From: CAVOOW01 sp963697675
GTDB lineage: Bacteria > Actinomycetota > Actinomycetes > JACCUZ01
NCBI GenBank assembly: GCA_963697675.1
Contig: CAVOOW010000006.1
Span: 744,001-808,000, forward strand
DNA: 64,000 bases
Direction of reading: 5' to 3'
Shown here: positions 1 to 8,863 of the stretch, one piece after another
How the letters are laid out: each line of letters starts with the position of its first letter
Position numbering within the stretch: the first letter of the stretch is position 1
The notes under the pieces: generated by a model
What the model was told of the DNA's origin: nothing
Databases searched by the model: none
What the model saw: only the letters and a program-made list of their open reading frames with translations
Program-made: the position numbers and the translations under genes

Positions 1-762
1 GTGGAGCACCGGCAGCGTCGGCACACCCTCGCGCAGATCGGTGCCGGGGATCTTGCCCGAGGCCGTGCTCTCGGAGCTGACGTCGAGGATGTCGTCGGAG
101 AGCTGGAAGGCCGTGCCGATCCGCTCACCGAACCGGGTCATCACGTCGATCACCGCGTCGTCGGCCCCGGACAGCATCGCGCCGAAACGGCCCGAGGTCG
201 CGATCAGCGAGCCGGTCTTGTCCGCGACGACCGCGAGGTAGTGCTCGACAGGATCATCGGTCGCGCTCGGCCCGACGGTCTCGCGGATCTGGCCGGTGAC
301 CAGGCGCTCGAAGGTCCGCGCCTGCAGCCGCACCGCCTCCGGGCCCAGGTCGGCGAGGATGTCGGAAGCCCGCGCGAACAGGAAGTCGCCGGTCAGGATC
401 GCGACGGTGTTGTCCCAGCGGGCGTTGGCGCTGGCGGCACCCCTGCGCAGCGGCGCCTCATCCATCACGTCGTCGTGATAGAGCGTCGCGAGGTGGGTCA
501 GCTCGACGACGACGGCCGCCGGCACGACACCGGGGGCGCTCGGGTCGCCCAGCTGGGCGGCGAGCAGCACGAGCAGCGGTCGGAACCGCTTGCCGCCGGC
601 CTCGACCAGGTGGCGCGAGGTCTCGGCCACGAACGGGAAGTCACTCTTGAGCGCCTCGTGCAGGGCGATCTCGACTGCGGCCATGCCCTCACGCAGCGAG
701 GCCTCCAACGCGGGGTCGACGCCCGACAGGCCGAACGGGCCGCTTGCGGTGGTCACCCGCAC
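1..762 (-). CDS. Polyprenyl diphosphate synthase (C-terminus cut by window edge)
   Basis: Trans-prenyl chain elongation enzyme that would supply the isoprenoid tail for menaquinone. The first Asp-rich motif is visible as LYHDDVMDEA (about residues 93-102) and the second as FQLSDDILDV (about 223-232), both binding Mg-diphosphate. 254 codons are present; the C-terminal part lies beyond base 1. The GTG start at 762 follows an AGGGA ribosome site; a second GTG two codons later is possible. It is read in the same direction as nuoN, 38 bp downstream of it, and a related gene (grcC1 in M. tuberculosis) also sits near menJ and menG. Chain length (hepta-, octa- or nonaprenyl) cannot be read from the sequence. 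Confidence 0.9.
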   Translation of the reverse strand, partial: MRVTTASGPFGLSGVDPALEASLREGMAAVEIALHEALKSDFPFVAETSRHLVEAGGKRFRPLLVLLAAQLGDPSAPGVVPAAVVVELTHLATLYHDDVMDEAPLRRGAASANARWDNTVAILTGDFLFARASDILADLGPEAVRLQARTFERLVTGQIRETVGPSATDDPVEHYLAVVADKTGSLIATSGRFGAMLSGADDAVIDVMTRFGERIGTAFQLSDDILDVSSESTASGKIPGTDLREGVPTLPVLH

Positions 763-800
763 ATCATCCCTGACGAAGCCATCGGAGCACGAACTGCCCT

Positions 801-2390
801 TCAGCGAACGAACTGCGAGGCTTGCCCCGCCAGGTCGAGAACCTGGGTGGGCCAGACGCCGAGCAAGATCGTCACACCGGCGCAGAGCGAGATGGTGAGC
901 GTCGTGAGCGGGCTGGGTACGGCGACGGTGGGCCCGTCAGGCGCCGGGGCCGAGAAGAACATCAGCACGACCACCCGGAAGTAGAAGAAGGCCGCGATCG
1001 CACTCATCACGACGCCGATGACGGCGAGCGGGGCCGCGTCACCGGCGATCGCCGCGGAGAACACCGCGAACTTCGCGGTGAACCCGCTGGTCAGCGGGAT
1101 GCCCGCCATGGCGGCCAGGAACAGCGTGAACGTCCAGGCGACCAGCGGTGAACGGCGGGCCAGCCCTGCCCACTGGGAGAGATGGGTCGCCTCGCCGCCT
1201 GCGTCGCGCACGAGTGTCACCACGGCGAAGGCACCGATCGTCATGAAGCCGTAGACGAGCAGATAGAACAGGACGCTCGAGACGCCGAGCACCTCACCGG
1301 TCTTGGCGTCGATCGTGTCCGTGGCGACCAGTCCGGTGAGGATGAAGCCGGCGTGGGCGATCGAGCTGTAGGCCAGCAGGCGCTTCACGTCGGTCTGGGT
1401 GAGCGCGACCACGGAGCCCACCACCATGGTGAGGATCGCGACCGCCCACAAGATGGGCTGCCACTGCCATGCCATCCCGCCGAGCCCGACGTAGAACACC
1501 CGCAGCAGGGCGCCGAACGCGGCGACCTTCGTGCAGGCGGCCATGAACCCGGTGACCGGTGTGGGCGCTCCCTGGTAGACGTCAGGCGTCCACGAGTGGA
1601 ACGGTGCGGCGCCGACCTTGAACAGCAGCCCGACGGCCAGCAGGGCAGTGCCGGTCACGAGCAGCGCGTCCGAACCGGTGTTCGAGCTGACGGCCGTGGC
1701 GATGCCGGAGAGCTGCACGGTGCCGGCGTAGCCGTAGAGCAGTGCGACGCCGTAGAGGAAGAAGGCCGAGGAGAACGCCCCGAGCAGGAAGTACTTGAGC
1801 GACGCCTCCTGGCTCAGCAGCCGGCGCCGGCGGGCCAGCCCGCACAACAGGTAGAGCGGCAGCGAGAGCACCTCGAGGGCGACGAACATCGTGAGCAGGT
1901 CGGTCGAGGCCGGGAAGAGCAGCATGCCCCCGACCGCGAACATGGTGAGCGGGAACACCTCGGTCTGGGTGACCCCGGTGGCCGTGAGCACCCGCTCGTG
2001 CTCGGAGCCAGGAATCGACGAACCGGCGGAGGTGAAGACGCCGCCGCGGTCGAGCGACCGCTCGGCCATCGACAGGATGCCCGGGATCGCGAGCAACAGG
2101 ATGGTGCCTTGCAGGAACAGCGTCGGGCCGTCGATGGCGATGGCCCCACTGGCGACGATCTGGTGGTCACCGGCCAGCGCCACGACCGCCACGAAGGCGG
2201 CGATGAGCCCGCCGACGGCGAGCACCAGCTGCACGGAGTGCCGGCCGGTGCGGCCCATGAAGGCCTCGACGAGGACACCGACGACGGCGACACCGAACAC
2301 GATCAGCATCGGGAGCAGCGAGCGGTACTCGATCGACGGCGTCTCGAACGCAGCGGCGAGGTGGGTGGTGGACAGGGTTGCGGCGTTCAT
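801..2390 (-). CDS. nuoN: NADH-quinone oxidoreductase subunit N
   Basis: Membrane antiporter-like, proton-pumping subunit of respiratory complex I. The 529-aa product is almost entirely hydrophobic helices and has the family core: the lysine-bearing ASLKYFLLGAFSSAFFLYG helix, KVGAAPFHSWTPDVYQGAPT and LAYSSIAHAGF. Last gene of the nuo operon; its ATG overlaps the nuoM stop by four bases (ATGA), so translation is probably coupled. Length is normal for actinobacterial NuoN and the frame is intact. Confidence 0.97.
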   Translation of the reverse strand: MNAATLSTTHLAAAFETPSIEYRSLLPMLIVFGVAVVGVLVEAFMGRTGRHSVQLVLAVGGLIAAFVAVVALAGDHQIVASGAIAIDGPTLFLQGTILLLAIPGILSMAERSLDRGGVFTSAGSSIPGSEHERVLTATGVTQTEVFPLTMFAVGGMLLFPASTDLLTMFVALEVLSLPLYLLCGLARRRRLLSQEASLKYFLLGAFSSAFFLYGVALLYGYAGTVQLSGIATAVSSNTGSDALLVTGTALLAVGLLFKVGAAPFHSWTPDVYQGAPTPVTGFMAACTKVAAFGALLRVFYVGLGGMAWQWQPILWAVAILTMVVGSVVALTQTDVKRLLAYSSIAHAGFILTGLVATDTIDAKTGEVLGVSSVLFYLLVYGFMTIGAFAVVTLVRDAGGEATHLSQWAGLARRSPLVAWTFTLFLAAMAGIPLTSGFTAKFAVFSAAIAGDAAPLAVIGVVMSAIAAFFYFRVVVLMFFSAPAPDGPTVAVPSPLTTLTISLCAGVTILLGVWPTQVLDLAGQASQFVR

Positions 2391-3919
2391 TTGGCGGGCG
2401 CCCCTTCCACCGGGACGACCGGTGTCGGGTCGTGCTGGCCGACCTGGATCATGGTGCGTTCGATGGCCGGGTTGATGACGTCGAGGAGCACCTTCGGATA
2501 GACGCCGAGCCCGATGATGATGGCCAGCACCGGCGCGACGACCCAGGTCTCGCGCAGCGAGAGGTCGGGCAGCTTGGCCGTGCCCTCGTTGGGTTCACCG
2601 GTCATCATCCGCTGGTACATCCACAGGACGTAGATCGAGGCGAGGATGATGCCCGCCGTCGCGATGATCGCGGCCTCCTGGTAGCGCGTGAACGTGCCCA
2701 CCAGCACGAGGAACTCGCTGACGAAGCTCGACAGGCCAGGCAGTGCCAGGCTGGACAGGCCGGCCACCAGGAACGTGCCGGCCAGCACCGGCGCCACACG
2801 CTGGACCCCGCCGTAGTCGGCGATGAGCCGCGAGCCCCGCCGGCTGATCAGGAAGCCCGCGATCAGGAAGAGGGCGGCGGTGGAGAAGCCGTGGTTGACC
2901 ATGTAGAGCGTCGAGCCCGACTGTCCCTGGCTGGTCATCGCGAAGATGCCCATCGCGATGAAGCCGAAGTGCGAGATCGACGTGTACGCGATGAGCCGTT
3001 TGAGATCGGTCTGGCCGATCGCGAGCAGCGCGCCGTAGATGATGCCGATCACGCAGAGCGTGATGACCACCGGCGTGGCCCACCGCGAGGCGTCCGGGAA
3101 CAGGGGCAGGCAGAACCGCAACATGCCGAACGTGCCGACCTTGTCGAGCACACCCACGAGGAGTACGGCGCCGCCGGGCGGGGCCTCTGCCGCGGCATCC
3201 GGCAGCCAGGTGTGCACCGGCCACAGCGGAGCCTTGATCGCGAAGGCGGTGAAGAAGCCGACGAAGAGCAGCTTCTCGGTGTTCGGCGCGATGTCGATGC
3301 CCAGGAGGTTCTGGAACAGGAAGGCGTGGTCGCCGCCGGGCGAGACGACGTACAGCCCGATGACCGCGGCCAGCATCAGCAGTCCGCCGAACAGGCTGTA
3401 GAGCAGGAACTTCACAGCGGCGTACGAGCGTTGCGTGCCGCCGTAGGCCCCGATGATGAAGTACATCGGGATGAGCATCGCCTCGAAGAGCACGTAGAAC
3501 AGGAAGACGTCAGTCGCAGCGAAGACGCCGATCATGAAGGTCTCGAGCAGCAGCAGCAGAGCGAAGTAGCCCTTGACGCTCTTGGCGCTGTCGTCGACGT
3601 CGTGCCAGCTCGCCAGGATGCAGACAGGGGTCAGCACGGTGGCCAGGGCGATGAGCACCAGCGCGATGCCGTCGACTCCGACGGCATAGCTCACGCCGAA
3701 CTGCGGGATCCACTCGTGGACCTGCGCGAACTGGAACATTTCCTTGGCGTCGGGGTCGAACTGCAGGGCCATCGCGAGCGTGACGCCCAGCGCGAGGATC
3801 GACACGGCCAGCGCCACCTGCTTGGCCAGCAGCTCGCGACCCTTGGGCAGCGCCACGACGACCACCGACCCCACCAGGGGGATCGCGCCGAGCGTGGTCA
3901 GCCAGGGAAAGTCGTTCAC
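2387..3919 (-). CDS. nuoM: NADH-quinone oxidoreductase subunit M
   Basis: Second antiporter-like proton channel of complex I, 510 aa. Recognisable family stretches are FYVLFEAMLIPMYFIIG, the KAPLWPVHTWLPDAAAEAP segment with the channel lysine and histidine, and YTSISHFGFIAMGI. GTG start at 3919, just after the nuoL stop at 3921; the 3' end overlaps nuoN. The frame is intact. Confidence 0.97.
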   Translation of the reverse strand: MNDFPWLTTLGAIPLVGSVVVVALPKGRELLAKQVALAVSILALGVTLAMALQFDPDAKEMFQFAQVHEWIPQFGVSYAVGVDGIALVLIALATVLTPVCILASWHDVDDSAKSVKGYFALLLLLETFMIGVFAATDVFLFYVLFEAMLIPMYFIIGAYGGTQRSYAAVKFLLYSLFGGLLMLAAVIGLYVVSPGGDHAFLFQNLLGIDIAPNTEKLLFVGFFTAFAIKAPLWPVHTWLPDAAAEAPPGGAVLLVGVLDKVGTFGMLRFCLPLFPDASRWATPVVITLCVIGIIYGALLAIGQTDLKRLIAYTSISHFGFIAMGIFAMTSQGQSGSTLYMVNHGFSTAALFLIAGFLISRRGSRLIADYGGVQRVAPVLAGTFLVAGLSSLALPGLSSFVSEFLVLVGTFTRYQEAAIIATAGIILASIYVLWMYQRMMTGEPNEGTAKLPDLSLRETWVVAPVLAIIIGLGVYPKVLLDVINPAIERTMIQVGQHDPTPVVPVEGAPAK

Positions 3920-3920
3920 G

Positions 3921-5856
3921 TCAGTTCCTCACAAGCAACATTGCGCCGACCAGGACCGCAGCACCCGCGAGCATCGAGAGCGCGTAGGAACGGACGAACC
4001 CGGTTTGCAGCCGGCGGAACCGGCCGGACGTGCCGCCGAGCACGGCCGCGAGGCCGTTCACGGCGCCGTCGACGACACGGTTGTCGAAGAAGACCAGGAA
4101 GCGGGTGAGGTATTGACCCGGTCGCATGAACAGCGACTCGTTGATGGCGTCCTGGTAGAGGTCGCGTCGAGCGGCTCGGGTCAGGACGGACCCGGCGGGC
4201 GCGACCACCGGCACCCGGGTTCGCAAGTACATCGACCAGGCGAGCAGGATGCCGCCGAGGACGAGCAGCTCGGTCAGGACCAGCACCACGGCGACCGGTA
4301 TCACCGTGGACTCCTCGCCAGGGGCCCCCACGACGGGTTCCAGCCAGTTCACGATCGCACCGGTCGGCCCGAGCACGACGCCGAGCACGGCCGAACCGAT
4401 TGCGAGCACGATCAGCGGGATCGTCATGACCTTCGGAGACTCATGCGGGTGGACATCATCGGTCCATCGGCGTTCGCCGTGGAAGGTCATGAAGAACAGG
4501 CGCGTCATGTAGAAGGCAGTGATGCCGGCGCCGACGAGAGCCGCCGATCCGAACACCCAGGGGCGCCACCCTTCGCCTTCGAAGGCGGCTTCGATGATCT
4601 TGTCCTTGCTCCAGAACCCGGACAGTCCCGGGAACCCGATGATGGCCAGCCAGCCGATCGCCGAAGGTGATCCAGGTGATCTTCATGACGGTGGAGATGC
4701 CCCCGAACCGACGCATGTCGACCTGGTCGTTCATGCCGTGCATCACCGAGCCGGCGCCAAGGAACATGTTCGCCTTGAAGAAGCCGTGGGTGAGCAGGTG
4801 GAAGATCGCGAACGCATAGCCGACGGGACCGAGGCCGGCGGCCAGCATCATGTAGCCGATCTGGCTCATCGTCGACGCGGCCAGTGCCTTCTTGATGTCG
4901 TCCTTGGCGCAGCCGACGACCGCACCGAAGATCAGGGTGATCGCGCCGACGATCACGACGACGAGCTGCGCGTTGGGCGCACCGTCGAAGATCGCCGCCG
5001 AGCGCACCACCAGGTAGACACCCGCGGTCACCATCGTTGCCGCGTGGATGAGCGCGGAGACCGGCGTCGGGCCGGCCATCGCGTCGCCGAGCCAGGACTG
5101 GAGCGGGAACTGCGCCGACTTTCCACAGGCGCCGAGCAGGAGCATCAGGCCGATCGCGGTGAGCGCACCCTCGCTCGCGCCCCCGACACTGGAGAACACG
5201 CCCTGGAAGCTCACCGTGCCGAACTGCCAGAACATGATCATGATGGCGATCGAGAGCCCGAAGTCACCGACCCGGTTCGCCACGAAGGCCTTCTTCGCGG
5301 CCGCTGCGTACGCCGGGACGAAGCTCCAGAAACCGATCAGGAGGTACGACGCGAGACCCACGCCCTCCCAGCCCACGTAGAGCAGCAGATAGCTGTCCGC
5401 GAGCACCAGCAGCAGCATCGCCGCGATGAACAGGTTGAGATAGCCGAAGAACCGCCGCCGGTCCGTGTCGTGCGCCATGTAGCCGATGGAGTAGATGTGG
5501 ATCAACGTGCCGACGCCGGTGATCAGCAGCACGAAGCACATCGAGAGCTGGTCGACGAGCAGGCCGGCGTCGACCTGGAACCTCCCGACCGACACCCAGT
5601 TGTAGAGGTACTGCCCGATCGAGCGGTCGTCCGCATCGCGGCCGAGCAGCGCGAAGAACTGCACGACCCCGAGCACGAACGATGCCGCGGGTAGCAGCGT
5701 GCCGAGCAGCGGGCCGACCCGGTCGAGGCGACGTCCGCCGAGCAGCAGCACCACCGCACCGAGCAGCGGCAGGGCGATGAGCAGCCAGGTCAGGGAGAAG
5801 ACACCTGAGGCGGTGGCTGCCTGAGTCGGCTCGGTAGCAGCAAGAATCGTGGGCAC
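3921..5856 (-). CDS. nuoL: NADH-quinone oxidoreductase subunit L (one frameshift)
   Basis: Largest antiporter-like subunit of complex I, with the long lateral helix. The reading frame breaks near base 4659. Upstream it ends in the conserved MKITWITFG; skipping one base continues as IGWLAIIGFPGLSGFWSKDK, then FYMTRLFFMTFHGERRW. The joined protein is about 644 aa, normal for NuoL. Core motifs include LLYVGWEGVGLASYLLIG, SWLGDAMAGPTPVSALIHAA and STMSQIGYMM. GTG start at 5856. Both halves are fully conserved and the gene is in the middle of an otherwise complete operon, so I infer a one-base sequence error rather than a dead gene. Confidence 0.9.
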
Positions 5857-5866
5857 GGTGGCAGTC

Positions 5867-6166
5867 CTAGTACTTCAGCAGGTTGGCGCCGTCGACCGAG
5901 GTCGAGCGGCGGGTGCGGAAGATGGTCACGATGATGGCCAACCCGATGACGACCTCGGCCGCAGCGACCACCATCACGAAGAAGGCGATCACCTGGCCGT
6001 CGAGATTCCCCTGCATGCGGGCGAAGGCCACGAACGCGAGGTTGGTCGCGTTGAGCATGAGCTCGACGCACATGAAGACGACGATCGCGTTGCGTCGCAG
6101 CAGGACGCCCGAGGCACCGATGGAGAACAGCAGCGCCGAGAGATAGACGTAGTTCATCGGGTTCAT
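5867..6166 (-). CDS. nuoK: NADH-quinone oxidoreductase subunit K
   Basis: Small three-helix membrane subunit of complex I (99 aa) in the proton path between the quinone chamber and the antiporter subunits. The buried glutamates of helices 2 and 3 are seen in FMCVELMLNATNLAFV and MVVAAAEVVIGLAIIV. Its ATG overlaps the nuoJ stop by four bases. Length and hydropathy are exactly those of the family. Confidence 0.96.
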   Translation of the reverse strand: MNPMNYVYLSALLFSIGASGVLLRRNAIVVFMCVELMLNATNLAFVAFARMQGNLDGQVIAFFVMVVAAAEVVIGLAIIVTIFRTRRSTSVDGANLLKY

Positions 6167-6978
6167 TCGGATCCACCGTCCTTCCTCAGGTGCGCGTTCT
6201 CGTCATCGCCGGGAATGGCCAGCTCGGCGCCGGGTGACCGGCGGATGTCCCCGCGGGCGATGAGCACCTTGGACAGCGACACCTCGGCCGCGCTGCCGTC
6301 GGGGAGCAGGGCCGGCGTGTCGACGGCGTTGTGCCGTGCGTAGACGCCCGGACCGGGCAGCGGGGCGGGATGTACGCCGCCGCGGAACCGCTGCTCGGAC
6401 AGCTCGCGCTGGTTCGGCCGGTGCTCGTGGCGCTCTCGGTGGGCCAGGATCATGGCACCCAGCGCCGCGGTGATGAGCAGAGCGCTCGTCACCTCGAACG
6501 CGAAGACGTAGCGCGAGAAGATCAGGTTCGCCAGGTCCTGGACGTTGCCGTCGCTGTTCGCCTCGTCGAGGCCGGTGTTGGTCACCACCGCGTCGCCGAC
6601 GGAAAAGATGAGCAGAGCCCCGAAGCCAAGGGCCGCCAGCGCGGCGGCTACCCGCTGGCCGCGCAGCGTCTCCACCAACGAGTCACCCGAGTCGACGCCC
6701 ACCAGCATCAGCACGAACAGGAACAGCATCATGACCGCGCCGGTGTAGACCACCACCTGCACGACGCCGAGGAAGGGTGCGTCCTGCACGATGTAGAGGA
6801 CGGCGAGGCAGAGCATCGTCGCGGCAAGCATCAGGGCGCTGTGCACGGCCTTCTTGCTGAACAGCATGCCGAAGCTGGCGAGCACGGCGATGGGCGCGAG
6901 CACCCAGAAGACGACTGCCTCACCGGTGCCGGTGTCGGTGCCCGCCGCGAGCGTCACGAGCGCGGTCCCCGTCGCCAT
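6163..6978 (-). CDS. nuoJ: NADH-quinone oxidoreductase subunit J
   Basis: Membrane subunit of complex I, 271 aa. Five N-terminal helices include the conserved GVVQVVVYTGAVMMLFLFVL pi-bulge region. About 90 hydrophilic C-terminal residues follow, an extension usual in actinobacteria. I start at the ATG at 6978, which overlaps the nuoI stop by one base (TGATG). The open frame runs further upstream, but that part is out-of-frame nuoI sequence. Confidence 0.94.
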   Translation of the reverse strand: MATGTALVTLAAGTDTGTGEAVVFWVLAPIAVLASFGMLFSKKAVHSALMLAATMLCLAVLYIVQDAPFLGVVQVVVYTGAVMMLFLFVLMLVGVDSGDSLVETLRGQRVAAALAALGFGALLIFSVGDAVVTNTGLDEANSDGNVQDLANLIFSRYVFAFEVTSALLITAALGAMILAHRERHEHRPNQRELSEQRFRGGVHPAPLPGPGVYARHNAVDTPALLPDGSAAEVSLSKVLIARGDIRRSPGAELAIPGDDENAHLRKDGGSE

Positions 6979-7562
6979 CACTCGCCTTCCCGCTCGGCGC
7001 GGGCGGCGACGTAGCGCTCCTGAGCGGGTGTGGCCTTGGTGACCCGGCCGTTGTAGTAGTCCTGATCGTCCATGCCTTCGACCATCGGGTGCGGCGCGGG
7101 CGCCATGCCGGGCATCAGCGGTGCGAGGAGGTCGACCTTCTCGAAGATGAGCTTCTCCCGGCTGTCGTCGGCGAGCTCGTACTCGTTGCTCATCGTCAGC
7201 GCTCGCGTCGGGCACGCCTCGATGCACAGTCCGCAGAAGATGCAGCGCAGGTAGTTGATCTGGTAGACGCGGCCGTAGCGCTCGCCAGGGGAAAAACGCT
7301 CACCCCCGATGCCGTCTTCAGCCCCGGAATCGACATTGTCCGCACCCTCGACATAGATGGCGTCTGCCGGACATGCCCAGGCGCACAGCTCGCAGCCGAT
7401 GCACTTCTCGAGACCGTCGGGGTGGCGGTTGAGCAGGTGGCGGCCGTGGAAGCGTGGCTCGGTGGGCTTCTTCTCCTCGGGGTACTGCTCGGTCACGACC
7501 TTCTTGAACATCGTGCCGAACGTCACGCCGAATCCCCTGAGCTGGCTCATGAGATCGGTCAC
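6978..7562 (-). CDS. nuoI: NADH-quinone oxidoreductase subunit I (2x 4Fe-4S)
   Basis: Peripheral-arm ferredoxin-like subunit carrying clusters N6a and N6b, which pass electrons towards NuoB. Two classical motifs are visible: CIGCELCAWACP (about residue 54) and CIFCGLCIEACP (about residue 100). 194 aa. The GTG start at 7562 overlaps the nuoH stop (GTGA). The region between the motifs carries an acidic insert. Frame intact. Confidence 0.96.
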   Translation of the reverse strand: MTDLMSQLRGFGVTFGTMFKKVVTEQYPEEKKPTEPRFHGRHLLNRHPDGLEKCIGCELCAWACPADAIYVEGADNVDSGAEDGIGGERFSPGERYGRVYQINYLRCIFCGLCIEACPTRALTMSNEYELADDSREKLIFEKVDLLAPLMPGMAPAPHPMVEGMDDQDYYNGRVTKATPAQERYVAARAEREGE

Positions 7563-8863
7563 CGGTCCTCCTCCGTGCTGCTCGCTGCCACCGCGGTGAG
7601 CTCTGGCAACGTTTGACCGGGCAGTGGAGGCACGGGATGACCGCCGGCCATCGGGTCCCACTCGGGCGTCACATCGGCCTCCCCGTCGACGTTCTGGCGG
7701 GCCGAGAAGAGATCCCAGACAAAGGTCACGGCGATCAGCGCGCCTGCGGCGAGCCCACCGTAGATGGCAATCTGGCGGGTGTCGAAGTCGTACCTGGTGT
7801 TGAGCGCGCGCACCGTGGCGACCATCAGCAGCCAGAGCAGCGAGGCAGGGATGAGGATCTTCCAGCCGAGCTGCATGAACTGGTCGTAGCGCAGCCGGGG
7901 CAGCGTCCCGCGCAGCCAGATGAAGAAGAACAGGAACAGCAGGAGCTTGCCGACGAACCACAGCACGGGTGCCCAGCCCGAGTTGGCGCCTGCCCAGAAG
8001 GAGGTCACGCCGAAGGGCGCGTGCCAACCGCCGAGGAACAGCGTCGTGGCCAAGGCCGAGACGGTCACCATGTTGATGTACTCGGCGAGGAAGAACAGCG
8101 CGAACTTCAGCGAGGAGTACTCGGTGTGGAACCCGCCGACGAGCTCCCCCTCCGCTTCCGGCAGGTCGAACGGCGCGCGGTTGGTCTCACCGATCATCGA
8201 GATCACGTAGATCACGAAGGACGGGAAGAGCAGGATGGCGTACCAGAACTGCGTCTGTGCCTCGACGATCTGCGACGTCGACATCGAGCCGGCGTAGAGG
8301 AAGACACCCACGAACGACAGGCCCATGGCGACCTCGTAGGAGATCATCTGGGCCGACGAGCGCAGGCCGCCCAGCAGCGGGTAGGTCGACCCGCTCGACC
8401 AGCCGGCGAGGACGATGCCGTAGATGCCCACCGAGGCGACGGCGAGGATGTAGAGGACGGCGACCGGGAGGTCGGTGAGCTGCAGTGCAGTGGTGTGGCC
8501 GAAGACCGTGACCTCCGGGCCGAACGGGATCACCGCGAACGCCAGGAAGGCCGCCGTCGCCGAGACGATCGGGGCCAGTACGAACACCGCGCGGTCGGCC
8601 GCCTTGGGGATGATGTCTTCCTTGAGGGCAAGCTTGATGCCGTCGGCGAGGCTCTGGAGCAGGCCGAACGGCCCGACCCGGTTGGGCCCGATGCGCTGCT
8701 GCATCCGACCGACAACGCGGCGCTCGGCATAGATCGCGAACAGGGTCATGACGACGAGGAAGATGAAGACCGCGAGGGCTTTGGCGAGGACGAGCCACCA
8801 CGGATCGACGCCGAAGCCCTTGACGACCGGTGACGCGAGCACGACTGCGCCGACGGGGTTCAT
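7559..8863 (-). CDS. nuoH: NADH-quinone oxidoreductase subunit H
   Basis: Membrane subunit that anchors the peripheral arm and forms much of the quinone-entry chamber. 434 aa from the ATG at 8863. Signature stretches are QQRIGPNRVGPFGLLQSLAD, ETNRAPFDLPEAEGELVGG and WLRGTLPRLRYDQFMQLGWK. A hydrophilic tail of about 60 residues follows the last helix. The ATG overlaps the nuoG stop and the 3' end overlaps nuoI, both by four bases. Confidence 0.97.
   Translation of the reverse strand: MNPVGAVVLASPVVKGFGVDPWWLVLAKALAVFIFLVVMTLFAIYAERRVVGRMQQRIGPNRVGPFGLLQSLADGIKLALKEDIIPKAADRAVFVLAPIVSATAAFLAFAVIPFGPEVTVFGHTTALQLTDLPVAVLYILAVASVGIYGIVLAGWSSGSTYPLLGGLRSSAQMISYEVAMGLSFVGVFLYAGSMSTSQIVEAQTQFWYAILLFPSFVIYVISMIGETNRAPFDLPEAEGELVGGFHTEYSSLKFALFFLAEYINMVTVSALATTLFLGGWHAPFGVTSFWAGANSGWAPVLWFVGKLLLFLFFFIWLRGTLPRLRYDQFMQLGWKILIPASLLWLLMVATVRALNTRYDFDTRQIAIYGGLAAGALIAVTFVWDLFSARQNVDGEADVTPEWDPMAGGHPVPPLPGQTLPELTAVAASSTEEDR

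Noticed and set aside
2378..4108. 576-codon open frame on the plus strand opposite nuoM
   Set aside because: Arg/Asp/His/Gln-rich translation typical of the antisense of a high-GC membrane gene; no domain, and it crosses the nuoM-nuoL junction.
4600..4700. Programmed ribosomal frameshifting in nuoL and the other split genes
   Set aside because: No shared slippery sequence or downstream structure, and unrelated genes break at non-homologous sites; a common extra-base error explains all.
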